From assembly GCF_002967715.1 (NCBI RefSeq), contig NZ_PUIA01000037.1, forward strand, positions 62,001 to 126,000: a DNA stretch of 64,000 bases. The letters run 5' to 3'. The notes below the pieces were generated by a model. The model was not told where the DNA came from, did not search any database, and saw nothing but the letters and a program-made list of their open reading frames with translations. This document shows, piece by piece, positions 51,511-59,490 of the stretch. The stretch is from Blastopirellula marina. GTDB taxonomy: Bacteria > Planctomycetota > Planctomycetia > Pirellulales > Pirellulaceae. Each line of letters begins with the position of its first letter. Position 1 is the stretch's first letter. Position numbers and translations under genes: made by a program.

Positions 51511-53619
51511 ATGTTTACGCGCTCCGTCTGGCTGGCAGGTCTGTTGATCTGCTTGATCGGACTCCCCAGCTTGGGACAGGCTCAGGATAAGGGTCGAGGC
51601 AACTCGCGCGGATCTGACAAGGGTAAAAGCGCCCAGAGCAATCGATCGCGTCCTACCCCTAGTGTGAATCGCAGTCGCACCCCGTCCGCACAGCCTTCCT
51701 CACGAAGCCGTGGTCCATCCCCCAGCAGCCCTAGTGTTCAAAAACCAACGCGAACAGCTCCTACGCCGTCCTCGTCGCGTAGTACCCCTTCGATTCTCAA
51801 TCGATCTCCCCAACCCAGTTCGTCCCCTATCCGCTCGCCAAGTCGAGAATCGAATAATTCGCCATCGACGCGCGATCGCGGGTCATCTTCGCTCGATTCA
51901 TTGCGCAACCGATTACAATCGTCGCAGCAGCCTGGTGTCGAACGATCGCGTCCGACTCTATCGCCAAGCCCATCGAATAACGCCAATCGACCCGATTTCA
52001 ACCGAGATCGTGGCAGTAGTACGCGTCCAGATAGCTCGCAGCCTGGCCGTGATATCCGTGATATGTTCAATCGGGCAAATCGTCCAAGCGTAGACCAGGA
52101 GCGTAGCCCCTCGACGACGCCTAATGCTCCGCGCCCAGGCTCGAATCGTCCAGACGCTTCGCAGCCAAGTCGTGACCTTCGAGATATGTTCAACCGCACC
52201 AATCGGCCCGATCTCGATCGCGAAAATCGATCTACGCCCCCTTCGGGTAATCGTGGCCCCAACACTAGTCCCAATCGTACGCCAGGATCCGATATCCGCG
52301 ATCGTTTTCGACCCGGTGATTCCAGCGACATTCGCGATCGTTTGCGAGAACTGAACCGCGGCGATGCGAACACGCGACCTACGTTGCCGGATCGTGGTAA
52401 CCAAGATCGATCCAATTCAGCCGATCGCGACGGGCGACCCAACATCGATCGAGGCTCGCTCCCTTGGAACCGTCCCGATTCCAACCGACCGGATGGAGAT
52501 CGCCACGATGCCAACCTACCTGGGCCCGGTCCAGGCGACCGTGATCAGGCAGATCGTAATCGTCCTGGTCGTGGTTCCAATACAGGGGACGATCAGGGGC
52601 CAAATCGCCCCAGTCGAGATATCGCCAACCGCGACTCGAACCGTCGTGACGTCCGACCTGATTTCGATTGGCAAGATCGAGCCAACCGCGATCCTAACTT
52701 CCGAAAGCAATTGGAAGACGTTCGTCGCCGAGGTTCGCTCGATGACGGCGCGATTCGCGATCGACTAGCCAATGTCGAAGACCGTTTCCGTGACGGTAAC
52801 CGAGGTGATCGGGATGGAAATCGAGATGGTCGCCGTGGTGACTGGGATAGAGATCGCGACTGGGACGGCCGCTGGGATGATCGCCATCGACGTCACGTAC
52901 CTGACGATTGGTATCGTCACGCGTACAACGCACGTTATCACCATCACGGTCGATTCGACTACGGTTGGAACACCCGCTGGTACCCCAACAACCGGTACCT
53001 CAGCGGTTGGTACTTCCACACCTATCGTCCACGACCTGGCTACTGGTGGACGTGGTGTTCGCCATATCGACTGAGCAACTGGTATTTCTGGGGTAGCTAT
53101 CCTTCGTATCCGGTTTACTATGACTATGGATCGACGATCGTCTACGACACGCAGTACATCTACGTGGAAAATGAGCCGATCGCCACGCGAGAACAATACG
53201 CCCTGGAAGCAATTGCTCTGGCGAATGAGGGCCGCAAGATTCTGCAGAGTCGTCCTCCAGTTCAAGGGAATGGGAACCCAGACGATTGGCTGCCGCTGGG
53301 AGTCTTCGTCTTGACCGATACCCAATCAGGCGAAGGCGACATCTATCTGCAGATGGCAGTCGATAAGCAGGGCCTTTTGGCAGGTACCTACTACAATGCT
53401 TCAACCGGGACCTCACTTCCCGTTTGGGGTAAGGTAGATCCGCAATCGCAACGCGCCGCATGGCTGATCGGAGAGAGCTCCAGCACTGTGATGGAAACTG
53501 GGATTTATAACCTGTCCCAGGAAGCCGCTTCGGTTCTCGTTCATTACGGAACCCAGCGCGACGAAACTTGGATGTTGGTACGCCTGCCTGAAGATGAAGT
53601 AACCAACCCTGGAAGCTAA
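51511..53619 (+). CDS. Large secreted disordered protein with C-terminal folded domain
   Basis: 702 aa. Signal peptide MFTRSVWLAGLLICLIGLPS, ending near Gly-Gln-Ala-Gln (25). Residues 26-465 are Arg/Ser/Asp/Asn/Pro-rich and low-complexity, with repeated DIRDMFNR, NRPD and RDR units; likely disordered. Residues 470-540 are Trp/Tyr-rich (WYRHAYNARYHHHGRFDYG). Residues 540-700 form a folded domain with EQYALEAIALANEGRKIL, then PLGVFVLT and an alternating beta pattern to EDE. A homologous C-terminal domain in other planctomycetes is uncharacterised. DNA of the repeat part is dense in CGATCG. The start is fixed by AAGGAG 7 nt upstream. A matrix or envelope role is possible. Confidence 0.8.
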   Translation: MFTRSVWLAGLLICLIGLPSLGQAQDKGRGNSRGSDKGKSAQSNRSRPTPSVNRSRTPSAQPSSRSRGPSPSSPSVQKPTRTAPTPSSSRSTPSILNRSPQPSSSPIRSPSRESNNSPSTRDRGSSSLDSLRNRLQSSQQPGVERSRPTLSPSPSNNANRPDFNRDRGSSTRPDSSQPGRDIRDMFNRANRPSVDQERSPSTTPNAPRPGSNRPDASQPSRDLRDMFNRTNRPDLDRENRSTPPSGNRGPNTSPNRTPGSDIRDRFRPGDSSDIRDRLRELNRGDANTRPTLPDRGNQDRSNSADRDGRPNIDRGSLPWNRPDSNRPDGDRHDANLPGPGPGDRDQADRNRPGRGSNTGDDQGPNRPSRDIANRDSNRRDVRPDFDWQDRANRDPNFRKQLEDVRRRGSLDDGAIRDRLANVEDRFRDGNRGDRDGNRDGRRGDWDRDRDWDGRWDDRHRRHVPDDWYRHAYNARYHHHGRFDYGWNTRWYPNNRYLSGWYFHTYRPRPGYWWTWCSPYRLSNWYFWGSYPSYPVYYDYGSTIVYDTQYIYVENEPIATREQYALEAIALANEGRKILQSRPPVQGNGNPDDWLPLGVFVLTDTQSGEGDIYLQMAVDKQGLLAGTYYNASTGTSLPVWGKVDPQSQRAAWLIGESSSTVMETGIYNLSQEAASVLVHYGTQRDETWMLVRLPEDEVTNPGS

Positions 53620-53642
53620 CACCAAGGTTTCATCGTCACCCG

Positions 53643-53678
53643 AAAGCTCTTGATGCCGATGCTTCAGGAGCTTTTTTT
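53643..53678 (+). terminator. Rho-independent terminator of the 702-aa gene
   Basis: The stem AAAGCTCTTGA / TCAGGAGCTTT (53643-53653 with 53664-53674, one G-U pair) has a 10-nt loop, followed by T to 53678. It is 24 bp after the stop codon. Confidence 0.85.
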
Positions 53679-54396
53679 GTACTTTTGACGGGCATTTCTC
53701 GACCGCTGCAGCATTCTGGCGGGGGGAAAGTTTGGAGAAAAAGGGCGGACTCCCGCATTTTTTCCTTAGAAGCGCAAGAAAGATTCTGCGAGAATTAACA
53801 AGATAAGACGTGGTTTCATCCGTCATCTTTTATCCTATCTTTGCGTTTGCATTAGCGGTGCGGCTATGTCCACTAAAGCAACCTGACAAGCGTTTCGCGA
53901 AAAAATTCGACCCAGAAAGAGTAACTTACCGTACGAAGTGGAAACACGACCTATATTTACGATGGGTCAGAAAACTCCAGTGGGAAGACCTTTGAAAATT
54001 GCGGTCGAAGCGCAGCCAATCATGGAAGCTGCCTGTTTTGTGTAGTCTTGCTAGTCAAAACACGAATACGGTGGCTTTTATTTGAGGTGCTTCGATTGGA
54101 ATCCGATGAAGGTACTGGAAGTAGAATCTGATTCAACATTCGTTAAGGTTTTAGTGACACTGGCAGGTAGTCGCCGCGATTTTAAAATCGCCGTTTCGGC
54201 CTTTCCAGTTCACTGCTATTAACGTTCCATAGAAGTTCCCACCAAGATTCTCGCTGGAAATTGTCGCGCTCGCAGCGTGCGACACTTCACGGGGCAGCGA
54301 GTACCATCTCTTGGCGGAGAACGGAATCAAGGGCAGCAAAAATGACTAGGGGTAAAACAGGCATGACCGTTTTCCTGGGTAGACAGTTTGCATCCC
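53679..54396. other. Intergenic region with weak short frames
   Basis: No confirmed gene. A 38-codon plus-strand frame at 54106-54222 (MKVLEVESDSTFVKVLVTLA and on) reads as plausible protein but has no good ribosome binding site. A 61-codon frame at 53810-53995 has a GTG start and only weak support. The region is somewhat AT-rich and is upstream of the response regulator, so it probably carries its promoter. Confidence 0.35.
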
Positions 54397-55050
54397 ATGA
54401 CTTCAGAACCGATTGTTCATTTTGTTGATGATGATCCCGCCGCGCGCGAATCCCTCCTGCAGCTTGCAAGATCGGTAGGGCTGACTGCCTATACCTACGG
54501 CTCTGGCGAAGAGTTTCTCGATCAAGTACCCGCGCAGCCAGGGTGTGTCGTGCTCGATATCCGCTTGCCGGGTGTCTCTGGGCTGGAAGTACATCGTCGC
54601 GTTAATCAGGCCAATCTGCCGCTGATTGTGATCTACTTGTCTGCGCATGCCGATGTGCCGACTACCGTTCAGGCCATGAAGCTCGGCGCATTCGAGTTGT
54701 TTCAGAAACCGTGCAATACCACACGGTTGATCGAAGCCATTCGTCAGGCATTGGATAAGAATCAGCAGACCTTCGAAAAGCACATCAAGCGCCAAGAGGC
54801 TGACCAGCTTTTGCAAGGGCTTTCGGCTGAGGAAACGAAGGTTCTGGAACTGATGTTCCTGGGGCGGACGAACCAGGAAATCGCCGACCGTTTGCAATTA
54901 AGTCTGCGTACGGTACAGTTCCGCCGGTCGAGCATCTTCCGCAAGACGAACGTTAATTCCAAGGCTCGGCTGTTCGACATGCTATTCGATGCCGGCTGGA
55001 GCCCAACACCGGTTCCTCAGATCCAAGAAGCCGGTCGTCGCGACGGATAG
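54397..55050 (+). CDS. FixJ-type LuxR-family response regulator
   Basis: 217 aa. Receiver domain: acidic pocket V-D-D-D (10-13), phospho-Asp54 in VVLDIRLPG, Ser/Thr switch in YLSAHAD, and Lys in QKPC. C-terminal LuxR HTH (about 140-200): LSAEETKVLELMFLGRTNQE, with IADRLQLSLRTVQFRRSSIF as recognition helix. This is the FixJ/NarL type, which activates sigma-70 promoters upon phosphorylation. No histidine kinase gene is adjacent, so its kinase is encoded elsewhere or it works orphan. The ATG at 54397 is used; a TTG 9 bp upstream at 54388 gives a slightly longer product. Downstream by 74 bp is a hypothetical gene on the same strand. Confidence 0.92.
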   Translation: MTSEPIVHFVDDDPAARESLLQLARSVGLTAYTYGSGEEFLDQVPAQPGCVVLDIRLPGVSGLEVHRRVNQANLPLIVIYLSAHADVPTTVQAMKLGAFELFQKPCNTTRLIEAIRQALDKNQQTFEKHIKRQEADQLLQGLSAEETKVLELMFLGRTNQEIADRLQLSLRTVQFRRSSIFRKTNVNSKARLFDMLFDAGWSPTPVPQIQEAGRRDG

Positions 55051-55124
55051 ACTCAATCCAGGCATAAAGCTCCCCGGCTCTCTATAATGTGAGAGGGCCA
55101 AGTATTGTTGACGGGGAGCCTGTC

Positions 55125-55550
55125 GTGGATGCGCAAAACCCATATTGTTCGCCTCAAGTCGATAGTCCCGGCGAGGTGTACCTCCACCGAGATATCTTTC
55201 GGGGAACGACGCTGGCTTGGTTTGTCGATCGGTACGAGTTCTTCGTGCCTGAGATCGAAGCGGTCGTTCCCCAGGCGATTTCCTTTTACGAGACCATCGG
55301 TGCCAAGCTGATTGCTCGAGAGCCACTTACTTTCTGGCGTGGCAATTGGTGGTCGACGCTCTTAGGCCCCGAACACAGGGCCCGTCAGCGGATTGTCGTA
55401 AGCACGGACGCCAGCGAGCATCGGGTAAGCCTCGAGTACCATATCAACATGATTCTGCCGACGCGACTTTATTACAACAGCCAGCGAGAAGCGCTACGCC
55501 TGGCCGCCGACCTCGGCGCGGTTCATCCTGATACGCTACGCCGTGGTTAG
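55125..55550 (+). CDS. Planctomycete hypothetical protein (NPY-SP N-terminus)
   Basis: 141 aa. GTG start at 55125, supported by GGGGAG 7 nt upstream; the open frame continues 12 codons upstream without a ribosome binding site. The start DAQNPYCSPQVDSP shows the N-P-Y-x-S-P sequence common in planctomycete proteins. The rest has no membrane helix; strands V-P-Q-A-I-S-F-Y and ASEHRVSLEYHINM suggest a mixed alpha/beta fold. Downstream of the response regulator and possibly co-transcribed; a shared regulatory role is not supported by sequence. Terminator follows. Confidence 0.7.
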   Translation: MDAQNPYCSPQVDSPGEVYLHRDIFRGTTLAWFVDRYEFFVPEIEAVVPQAISFYETIGAKLIAREPLTFWRGNWWSTLLGPEHRARQRIVVSTDASEHRVSLEYHINMILPTRLYYNSQREALRLAADLGAVHPDTLRRG

Positions 55551-55582
55551 GCTTCTATTATTCGTTGAGATGAAGCTACAAA

Positions 55583-55610
55583 AAAAGCGAAGCCAAACGG
55601 CTTCGCTTTT
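55583..55610. terminator. Bidirectional terminator
   Basis: AAAAGCGAAGCC / GGCTTCGCTTTT is a 12-bp perfect stem (55583-55594 with 55599-55610) with an AAAC loop, flanked by A on the left and T on the right. It lies 33 bp after the NPY-SP gene and 31 bp from the end of the minus gene at 55641, so it can serve both. Confidence 0.9.
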
Positions 55611-55640
55611 GTGTTTTGAATTCGATTGCCACTGAGTGGA

Positions 55641-55796
55641 CTAAGTGTTCCACTGAGGCCAGGTACCCCAACGCTGGAGTTCCATGAATAGCAGGATGGC
55701 ACCTGTCGTCAGTGCGACAAATGACAGGATCAGCATCATGGTGTAGACGTTCAGGCTGGACTTGCGTCCCGACTTATCCGAGCTTTGTGGAGACAT
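55641..55796 (-). CDS. 51-aa single-helix membrane protein overlapping the coiled-coil gene
   Basis: A 52-codon frame with ATG at 55796 and TAG at 55641. Product begins MSPQSSDKSGRKSSLNVYTM, then a helix rich in Leu, Ile, Phe, Val and Ala (about 19-39), then MELQRWGTWPQWNT. The start overlaps the last 23 bases of the upstream coiled-coil gene, and AAGG lies about 8 nt upstream, so translation is likely coupled. Basic N-terminus before the helix suggests N-in topology. Composition and operon position strongly support a real gene although it is short. Function unknown; possibly a partner of the coiled-coil membrane protein. Confidence 0.75.
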   Translation of the reverse strand: MSPQSSDKSGRKSSLNVYTMMLILSFVALTTGAILLFMELQRWGTWPQWNT

Positions 55797-56619
55797 AGTC
55801 ACCCTTCTTAATCAGGCCGCGGCGGTATTCACGAAGGATTTCACCAACCGCACGATCCGGAGCGGTTTGTTTGATGATGATCCGGCCGAGGTAAGTATCC
55901 CCGTTGAACACGTCGAGCGTGTTGCCTGGACGGATGCCGTCGTCAGCACCGACCGAGATCTCGACCATGTTGTTGTCATTGACAGCTGTGACAACGGCTT
56001 CCAGTTTCGGAGGAATGCCATCGACAGGCGTGTATTGATCCATTCCATGGGCGGTGAGAACACGCTGCATACGAGCAGTCGTGCTGACCAGTTGCTGTTC
56101 GCGTTCTTTCAGGCGGTCTTGTTCGACCTTGTACTGCTGAAGCTTGTCGGTCAGCAGGACGACCTCCTGGAAGTTGGTGTCACGATCCGATTGGGCGATC
56201 TTAATGTCGCCACGCAATTGAGCGACTTCCTGCTTGAGGTTCTTCGAGTTGGTTTCAGCCAACTCCAGGATGACCTTCATGTCGGCTTCCGACTTGACCA
56301 GGCGTTCGTTCTCTTGCGACAAACGCTGCAGTTCGGCTTCTTGCAGCTTGGTGCGAGCCTGCAGGGCAGCCAAGGCGTAAACGCGAGCGGCACGCTCTTG
56401 TTCGATCTTGGTATTCAGCGTTTCAATTTCGCTCTGTAGAGCAGTCGCATTGGCCTTCTGTTCGTTGATGGTTTTCTCCATCCCCTGGACAGAAGCGCCG
56501 TCCCCTTTCACCACGGTTCGCCAATTTTTGTGCGTGGCATACACCATCATCGCCACGGTCATGAAGACCAAGCTCATGATGAGGATCAGGACGGTAAAGA
56601 TCTTTCCGATCAATGTCAT
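55774..56619 (-). CDS. Membrane-anchored coiled-coil protein
   Basis: 281 aa. The ATG at 56619 (MTLIGKIFTVLILIMSLVF) is preceded by AAGGAG; the frame continues upstream but is not needed. The N-terminal transmembrane helix (about 5-28) is followed by a long coiled coil (about 45-175: IEQERAARVYALAALQARTK, LQRLSQENERLVKSEADMKV). A C-terminal globular domain (about 200-281: VVTAVNDNNMVEISVGADDG, YLGRIIIKQTAPDRAVGEIL) resembles a small beta-barrel. Similar proteins are widespread in planctomycetes; their role is unknown. Forms an operon with the overlapping 51-aa gene. Promoter at 56830-56858. Confidence 0.85.
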   Translation of the reverse strand: MTLIGKIFTVLILIMSLVFMTVAMMVYATHKNWRTVVKGDGASVQGMEKTINEQKANATALQSEIETLNTKIEQERAARVYALAALQARTKLQEAELQRLSQENERLVKSEADMKVILELAETNSKNLKQEVAQLRGDIKIAQSDRDTNFQEVVLLTDKLQQYKVEQDRLKEREQQLVSTTARMQRVLTAHGMDQYTPVDGIPPKLEAVVTAVNDNNMVEISVGADDGIRPGNTLDVFNGDTYLGRIIIKQTAPDRAVGEILREYRRGLIKKGDYVSTKLG

Positions 56620-57103
56620 GGATATGACTCCTTCAATGGCTTTCGCCAAGGCCTTGCCTGGGTCGGTTTCTCGTCGCTCGCGGCTGCGTGAAAGAACTTC
56701 ACGCGAGTCTGGCAAGCCGCGTCCATGCAGATTGACGGATCCAACAACCGAAAAGCAGCCCCTTCAAGACTTTGCTCAAAGAGTGCCGGGTGTTTGGTTA
56801 GGGACAAGATGTGTGAGTATTTACGGCCAGTATAATTCTGGGGTTTGAACAGTGTCAACAAAACGGACAAATTAGTTTAGGGGTTCTGGGAAATGTGGCT
56901 GCATAACCGGAACTCGTTTCGCAGTGTGCCCAGTCCCTGATCTAATATAAACGACAATAATGCTTTACGACGGATTCAGACCAAGAAAATTGCCGGAGTT
57001 CAGGTAGTTGTACGTCGGATGGGGGAGCGCGATATGGTTTCTACGGGCAACCGATCACCATGTTTGATCGTCAAAACCCCTCTCTCGCCTAGATTGTTCT
57101 GCC
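56620..57103. other. Leader and intergenic region before the coiled-coil operon
   Basis: No gene. It contains the minus-strand promoter at 56830-56858 and an upstream stretch to the lnt stop at 57104. The open frame extending the coiled-coil gene upstream (to 56715) is not accepted because the ribosome binding site fits 56619. Confidence 0.5.
56830..56858 (-). promoter_or_regulatory. Sigma-70-type promoter of the coiled-coil operon
   Basis: On the minus strand TTGACA (complement of 56853-56858) is followed after 17 nt by TTATAC (complement of 56830-56835). TTGACA is a perfect -35; the -10 matches four of six consensus bases, and shifting one base gives TATACT at 18-nt spacing. It lies about 210 nt upstream of the ATG at 56619. 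Confidence 0.6.
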
Positions 57104-58846
57104 TTACAGAGGGGGCTGGGCTTTCCAGCGGCGGATAAGCCACCCTGCAACGCCCCCTACAATCGTTAGAACCAGACAGCCGGCAGCAAACCAATCTCCA
57201 TAGCGGGTGTAATAGGTGAGTGGTCGGTTGGTCGGGTAGAGCTCGGCGACAAGGTACGTTGTCTTCCGCACGGGAGAGTATTGGGATAGGTGCCCAGAAG
57301 GAGCGATCACGGCCGAGATACCGGTGTTCGCCGCGACCAGCATCGGTCGGCGGTTCTCAATGGCCCGAAACCGAGCACAGGTCAAATGCAGATCGAGGAT
57401 GCTCGATCCCCAGAACCAGCCGTCGTTGGTCAACGTGACCAACGCATCAACATCGTGCCCCTGCTCGTGAAGCTGGCGAACTTGTCCCGCAACAAGCTGC
57501 GGAACGGTATTCTCGAAACAGATGCAGGGAACGAGCGAAACGCCTTCGACATCTACCGCGACTGGCCCTTTCCCGGGTGTGAGCCCTCCACCGATGGGAA
57601 GCCAATCGTAGACAAAAGGAGCGTAATCGCCGAAGGGAACGTATTCGCCAAACATCACCGGGTGGACCTTGTCGTACCGATTGATGATGGTTCCCTCGTG
57701 CCCTACGTGGATGGCCGTATTGTAGTGATCCAGCCGCTGATTGCCGTATCGCAGTGCAGAGGTTCCCAGCAGCAGCGGTGCCTGCCAGCGATTGACGGCC
57801 AGGTCTTTCAGAAAACCGTTGAAGCCGTTGGCTCGATCGGTGATCCGCTTCTTGTGTTCTTGGACATCGATGGGCAGATCCGCCGGCGGGGCATAGTCGG
57901 CACCTAGCTCGAAGACCATGTGATCCCCCATCGTCGTCTCCGGCCAGACGATCAAGTCGAGATCGGGATGGGCTTTCGCCAAGTGATCGGTGAGAGCCGT
58001 GTACTGCTCGAACGTGCGGGAAGATTGCGTCGGGTCGCCGAAGACGGTATCGATTGATCCTTGAACCAGGCCGATGCGGACGCTTCGGGCGTTTTCGTCG
58101 TGGTGATCCCCTCGGTAGCCCCATTCTTGCATACCGTTCATATCCCAGAGGAAGTACCCAAAGCCGTAATACCCAATTGCGATCACGAACGCAACGAAAG
58201 CGAGAACAATGCGACGAAGGACTTTGGGATCAGGCGGGTGCGAAGGCTCATTCCAAATTGTTGGTATTGATGAAACGAGGAACGCCGCCACAAGCATCAT
58301 CACGAAGCTTACACCGTAGGCTCCCACGAATTCAGCAATTTGAACCATGGGCAAGAGGTGAACCTGGGTATGTCCCAGCAGGGCCAACGAGAACCCAGTC
58401 ACGAAGTAGGCTCGGAAGTACTCAAGAGCCGTCCAAACGATCGGAGCCACGATCGGTAGCGGCACGCGTACGCGGTGAACAATCACGCGGCTAATCGCGA
58501 CAAACAGCGGGGTATAGCACGCCAAATAACCACAAAGCACCGGCCAGCCGAACAGTCGCGTGGCCCAGTGTGCGTTGCCCACGCCGTAAAGCACCGTCAG
58601 CCAGAACAATAGCCCCGACAGATAAAGGATCCAGTACGATCGCTTGGGAAGTACTGGCGTGCGGATCAGTAGTAACCAACCGATCGGTGCGATCCAGGCC
58701 AGTGGAAAGAGATTCAGCGGAGGAAACGCGGCTGCTAATAGTAGGCTGCTAGCGATGGAAATCGCCAAAATCTTTTGCCAGCTAAGCGAAGATGGCGCAG
58801 CAGTTTTGGTCGTGGAAGTCGTGGAGGAAGATTCAGGAGCGTTCAC
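57104..58846 (-). CDS. lnt: Apolipoprotein N-acyltransferase
   Basis: 580 aa. An N-terminal hydrophobic half (six to eight helices, about 25-230) is followed by a nitrilase-like domain. The catalytic triad is visible: Glu303 in VWPETTMGD, Lys393 in RYDKVHPVMFGEYVPF, Cys443 in PCICFE. A C-terminal helix (about 551-572) closes the protein. Lnt transfers the third acyl chain to lipoproteins in the periplasm, consistent with the lipoprotein genes in this window. GTG start at 58846 without a strong ribosome binding site. Length is longer than the E. coli enzyme (512 aa), mostly from the N-terminal extension and insertions. Confidence 0.95.
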   Translation of the reverse strand: MNAPESSSTTSTTKTAAPSSLSWQKILAISIASSLLLAAAFPPLNLFPLAWIAPIGWLLLIRTPVLPKRSYWILYLSGLLFWLTVLYGVGNAHWATRLFGWPVLCGYLACYTPLFVAISRVIVHRVRVPLPIVAPIVWTALEYFRAYFVTGFSLALLGHTQVHLLPMVQIAEFVGAYGVSFVMMLVAAFLVSSIPTIWNEPSHPPDPKVLRRIVLAFVAFVIAIGYYGFGYFLWDMNGMQEWGYRGDHHDENARSVRIGLVQGSIDTVFGDPTQSSRTFEQYTALTDHLAKAHPDLDLIVWPETTMGDHMVFELGADYAPPADLPIDVQEHKKRITDRANGFNGFLKDLAVNRWQAPLLLGTSALRYGNQRLDHYNTAIHVGHEGTIINRYDKVHPVMFGEYVPFGDYAPFVYDWLPIGGGLTPGKGPVAVDVEGVSLVPCICFENTVPQLVAGQVRQLHEQGHDVDALVTLTNDGWFWGSSILDLHLTCARFRAIENRRPMLVAANTGISAVIAPSGHLSQYSPVRKTTYLVAELYPTNRPLTYYTRYGDWFAAGCLVLTIVGGVAGWLIRRWKAQPPL

Positions 58847-58927
58847 TAGGATACTCGCAGCAAATCGGGCAACGGAGAGCCTCTAATCTACGAGGTTTCG
58901 CCAGCAGGTCCTAGGTCGACTTACAAG

Positions 58928-59371
58928 CTACGGGCTCCCTTCTTCCAGATCGGGATTCCCTTTCAAAGCACCCACGAAGATCTGCATCATGCGACCCTGA
59001 TTCCAGCAGTCCCATCCTTCGACAAACTTGTTGTCGTCGTCGGCTCGCAGCCATGTCATGCCGCGAAGGGTGACACGGGAACGGGTCGGAGGAAAACCAA
59101 AGCCGTTTCCGGTATGGGTACCTGTCAAAAACCAGCGAACGACGACATCTGGCGATTGTTCGATCACGGCTTCGATGTCGATGCGCAAGTCCGGCATGGC
59201 GGCCAGAACGTTATCGCGGAACTCCTTGAACGTCTCCATGCTGAAGTAACGGATGTCAGACTCGGCGTATCCTACAGCGTTCTTCGCAGACAACTCAAAG
59301 ATGGCGTTATCGTCGCGCTGATTCCATACCAGCTCAAACCAATCCCTGGCCCTTTCGGTCAATTGGCTCAC
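58928..59371 (-). CDS. SnoaL-like (NTF2 fold) protein
   Basis: 147 aa. SnoaL/polyketide-cyclase-like NTF2 fold: W-F-E-L-V-W-N-Q-R-D-D (about 11-21), a helical turn SMETFKEFRDNVLAAMPDLR, and strands DVVVRWFLTGTHTG, SRVTLRGMTWLRADD and FVEGWDCWNQGRMMQ. Such proteins bind small hydrophobic ligands or catalyse cyclisations; substrate unknown. GTG start at 59371. Independent of its neighbours. Confidence 0.85.
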   Translation of the reverse strand: MSQLTERARDWFELVWNQRDDNAIFELSAKNAVGYAESDIRYFSMETFKEFRDNVLAAMPDLRIDIEAVIEQSPDVVVRWFLTGTHTGNGFGFPPTRSRVTLRGMTWLRADDDNKFVEGWDCWNQGRMMQIFVGALKGNPDLEEGSP

Positions 59372-59490
59372 GTGTCGTCTCGGCTTCAGAGTGCTCCGTC
59401 AACTATTGAGTACCTGCATGCCAGGTACTCGGATACCACGGAGAAGTGTAACCCACATACGGCCATCAACCAACTGCCCACAAGCAGGGG

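Noticed and set aside
51738-52514. 258-codon minus-strand frame opposite the 702-aa gene
   Set aside because: Shadow of the Arg/Ser/Asp-rich coding repeat; no signal, no ribosome binding site.
53810-53995. 61-codon plus-strand frame with GTG start
   Set aside because: Hydrophobic start followed by basic residues could be chance; no ribosome binding site and no recognisable pattern. Mentioned in the intergenic entry only.
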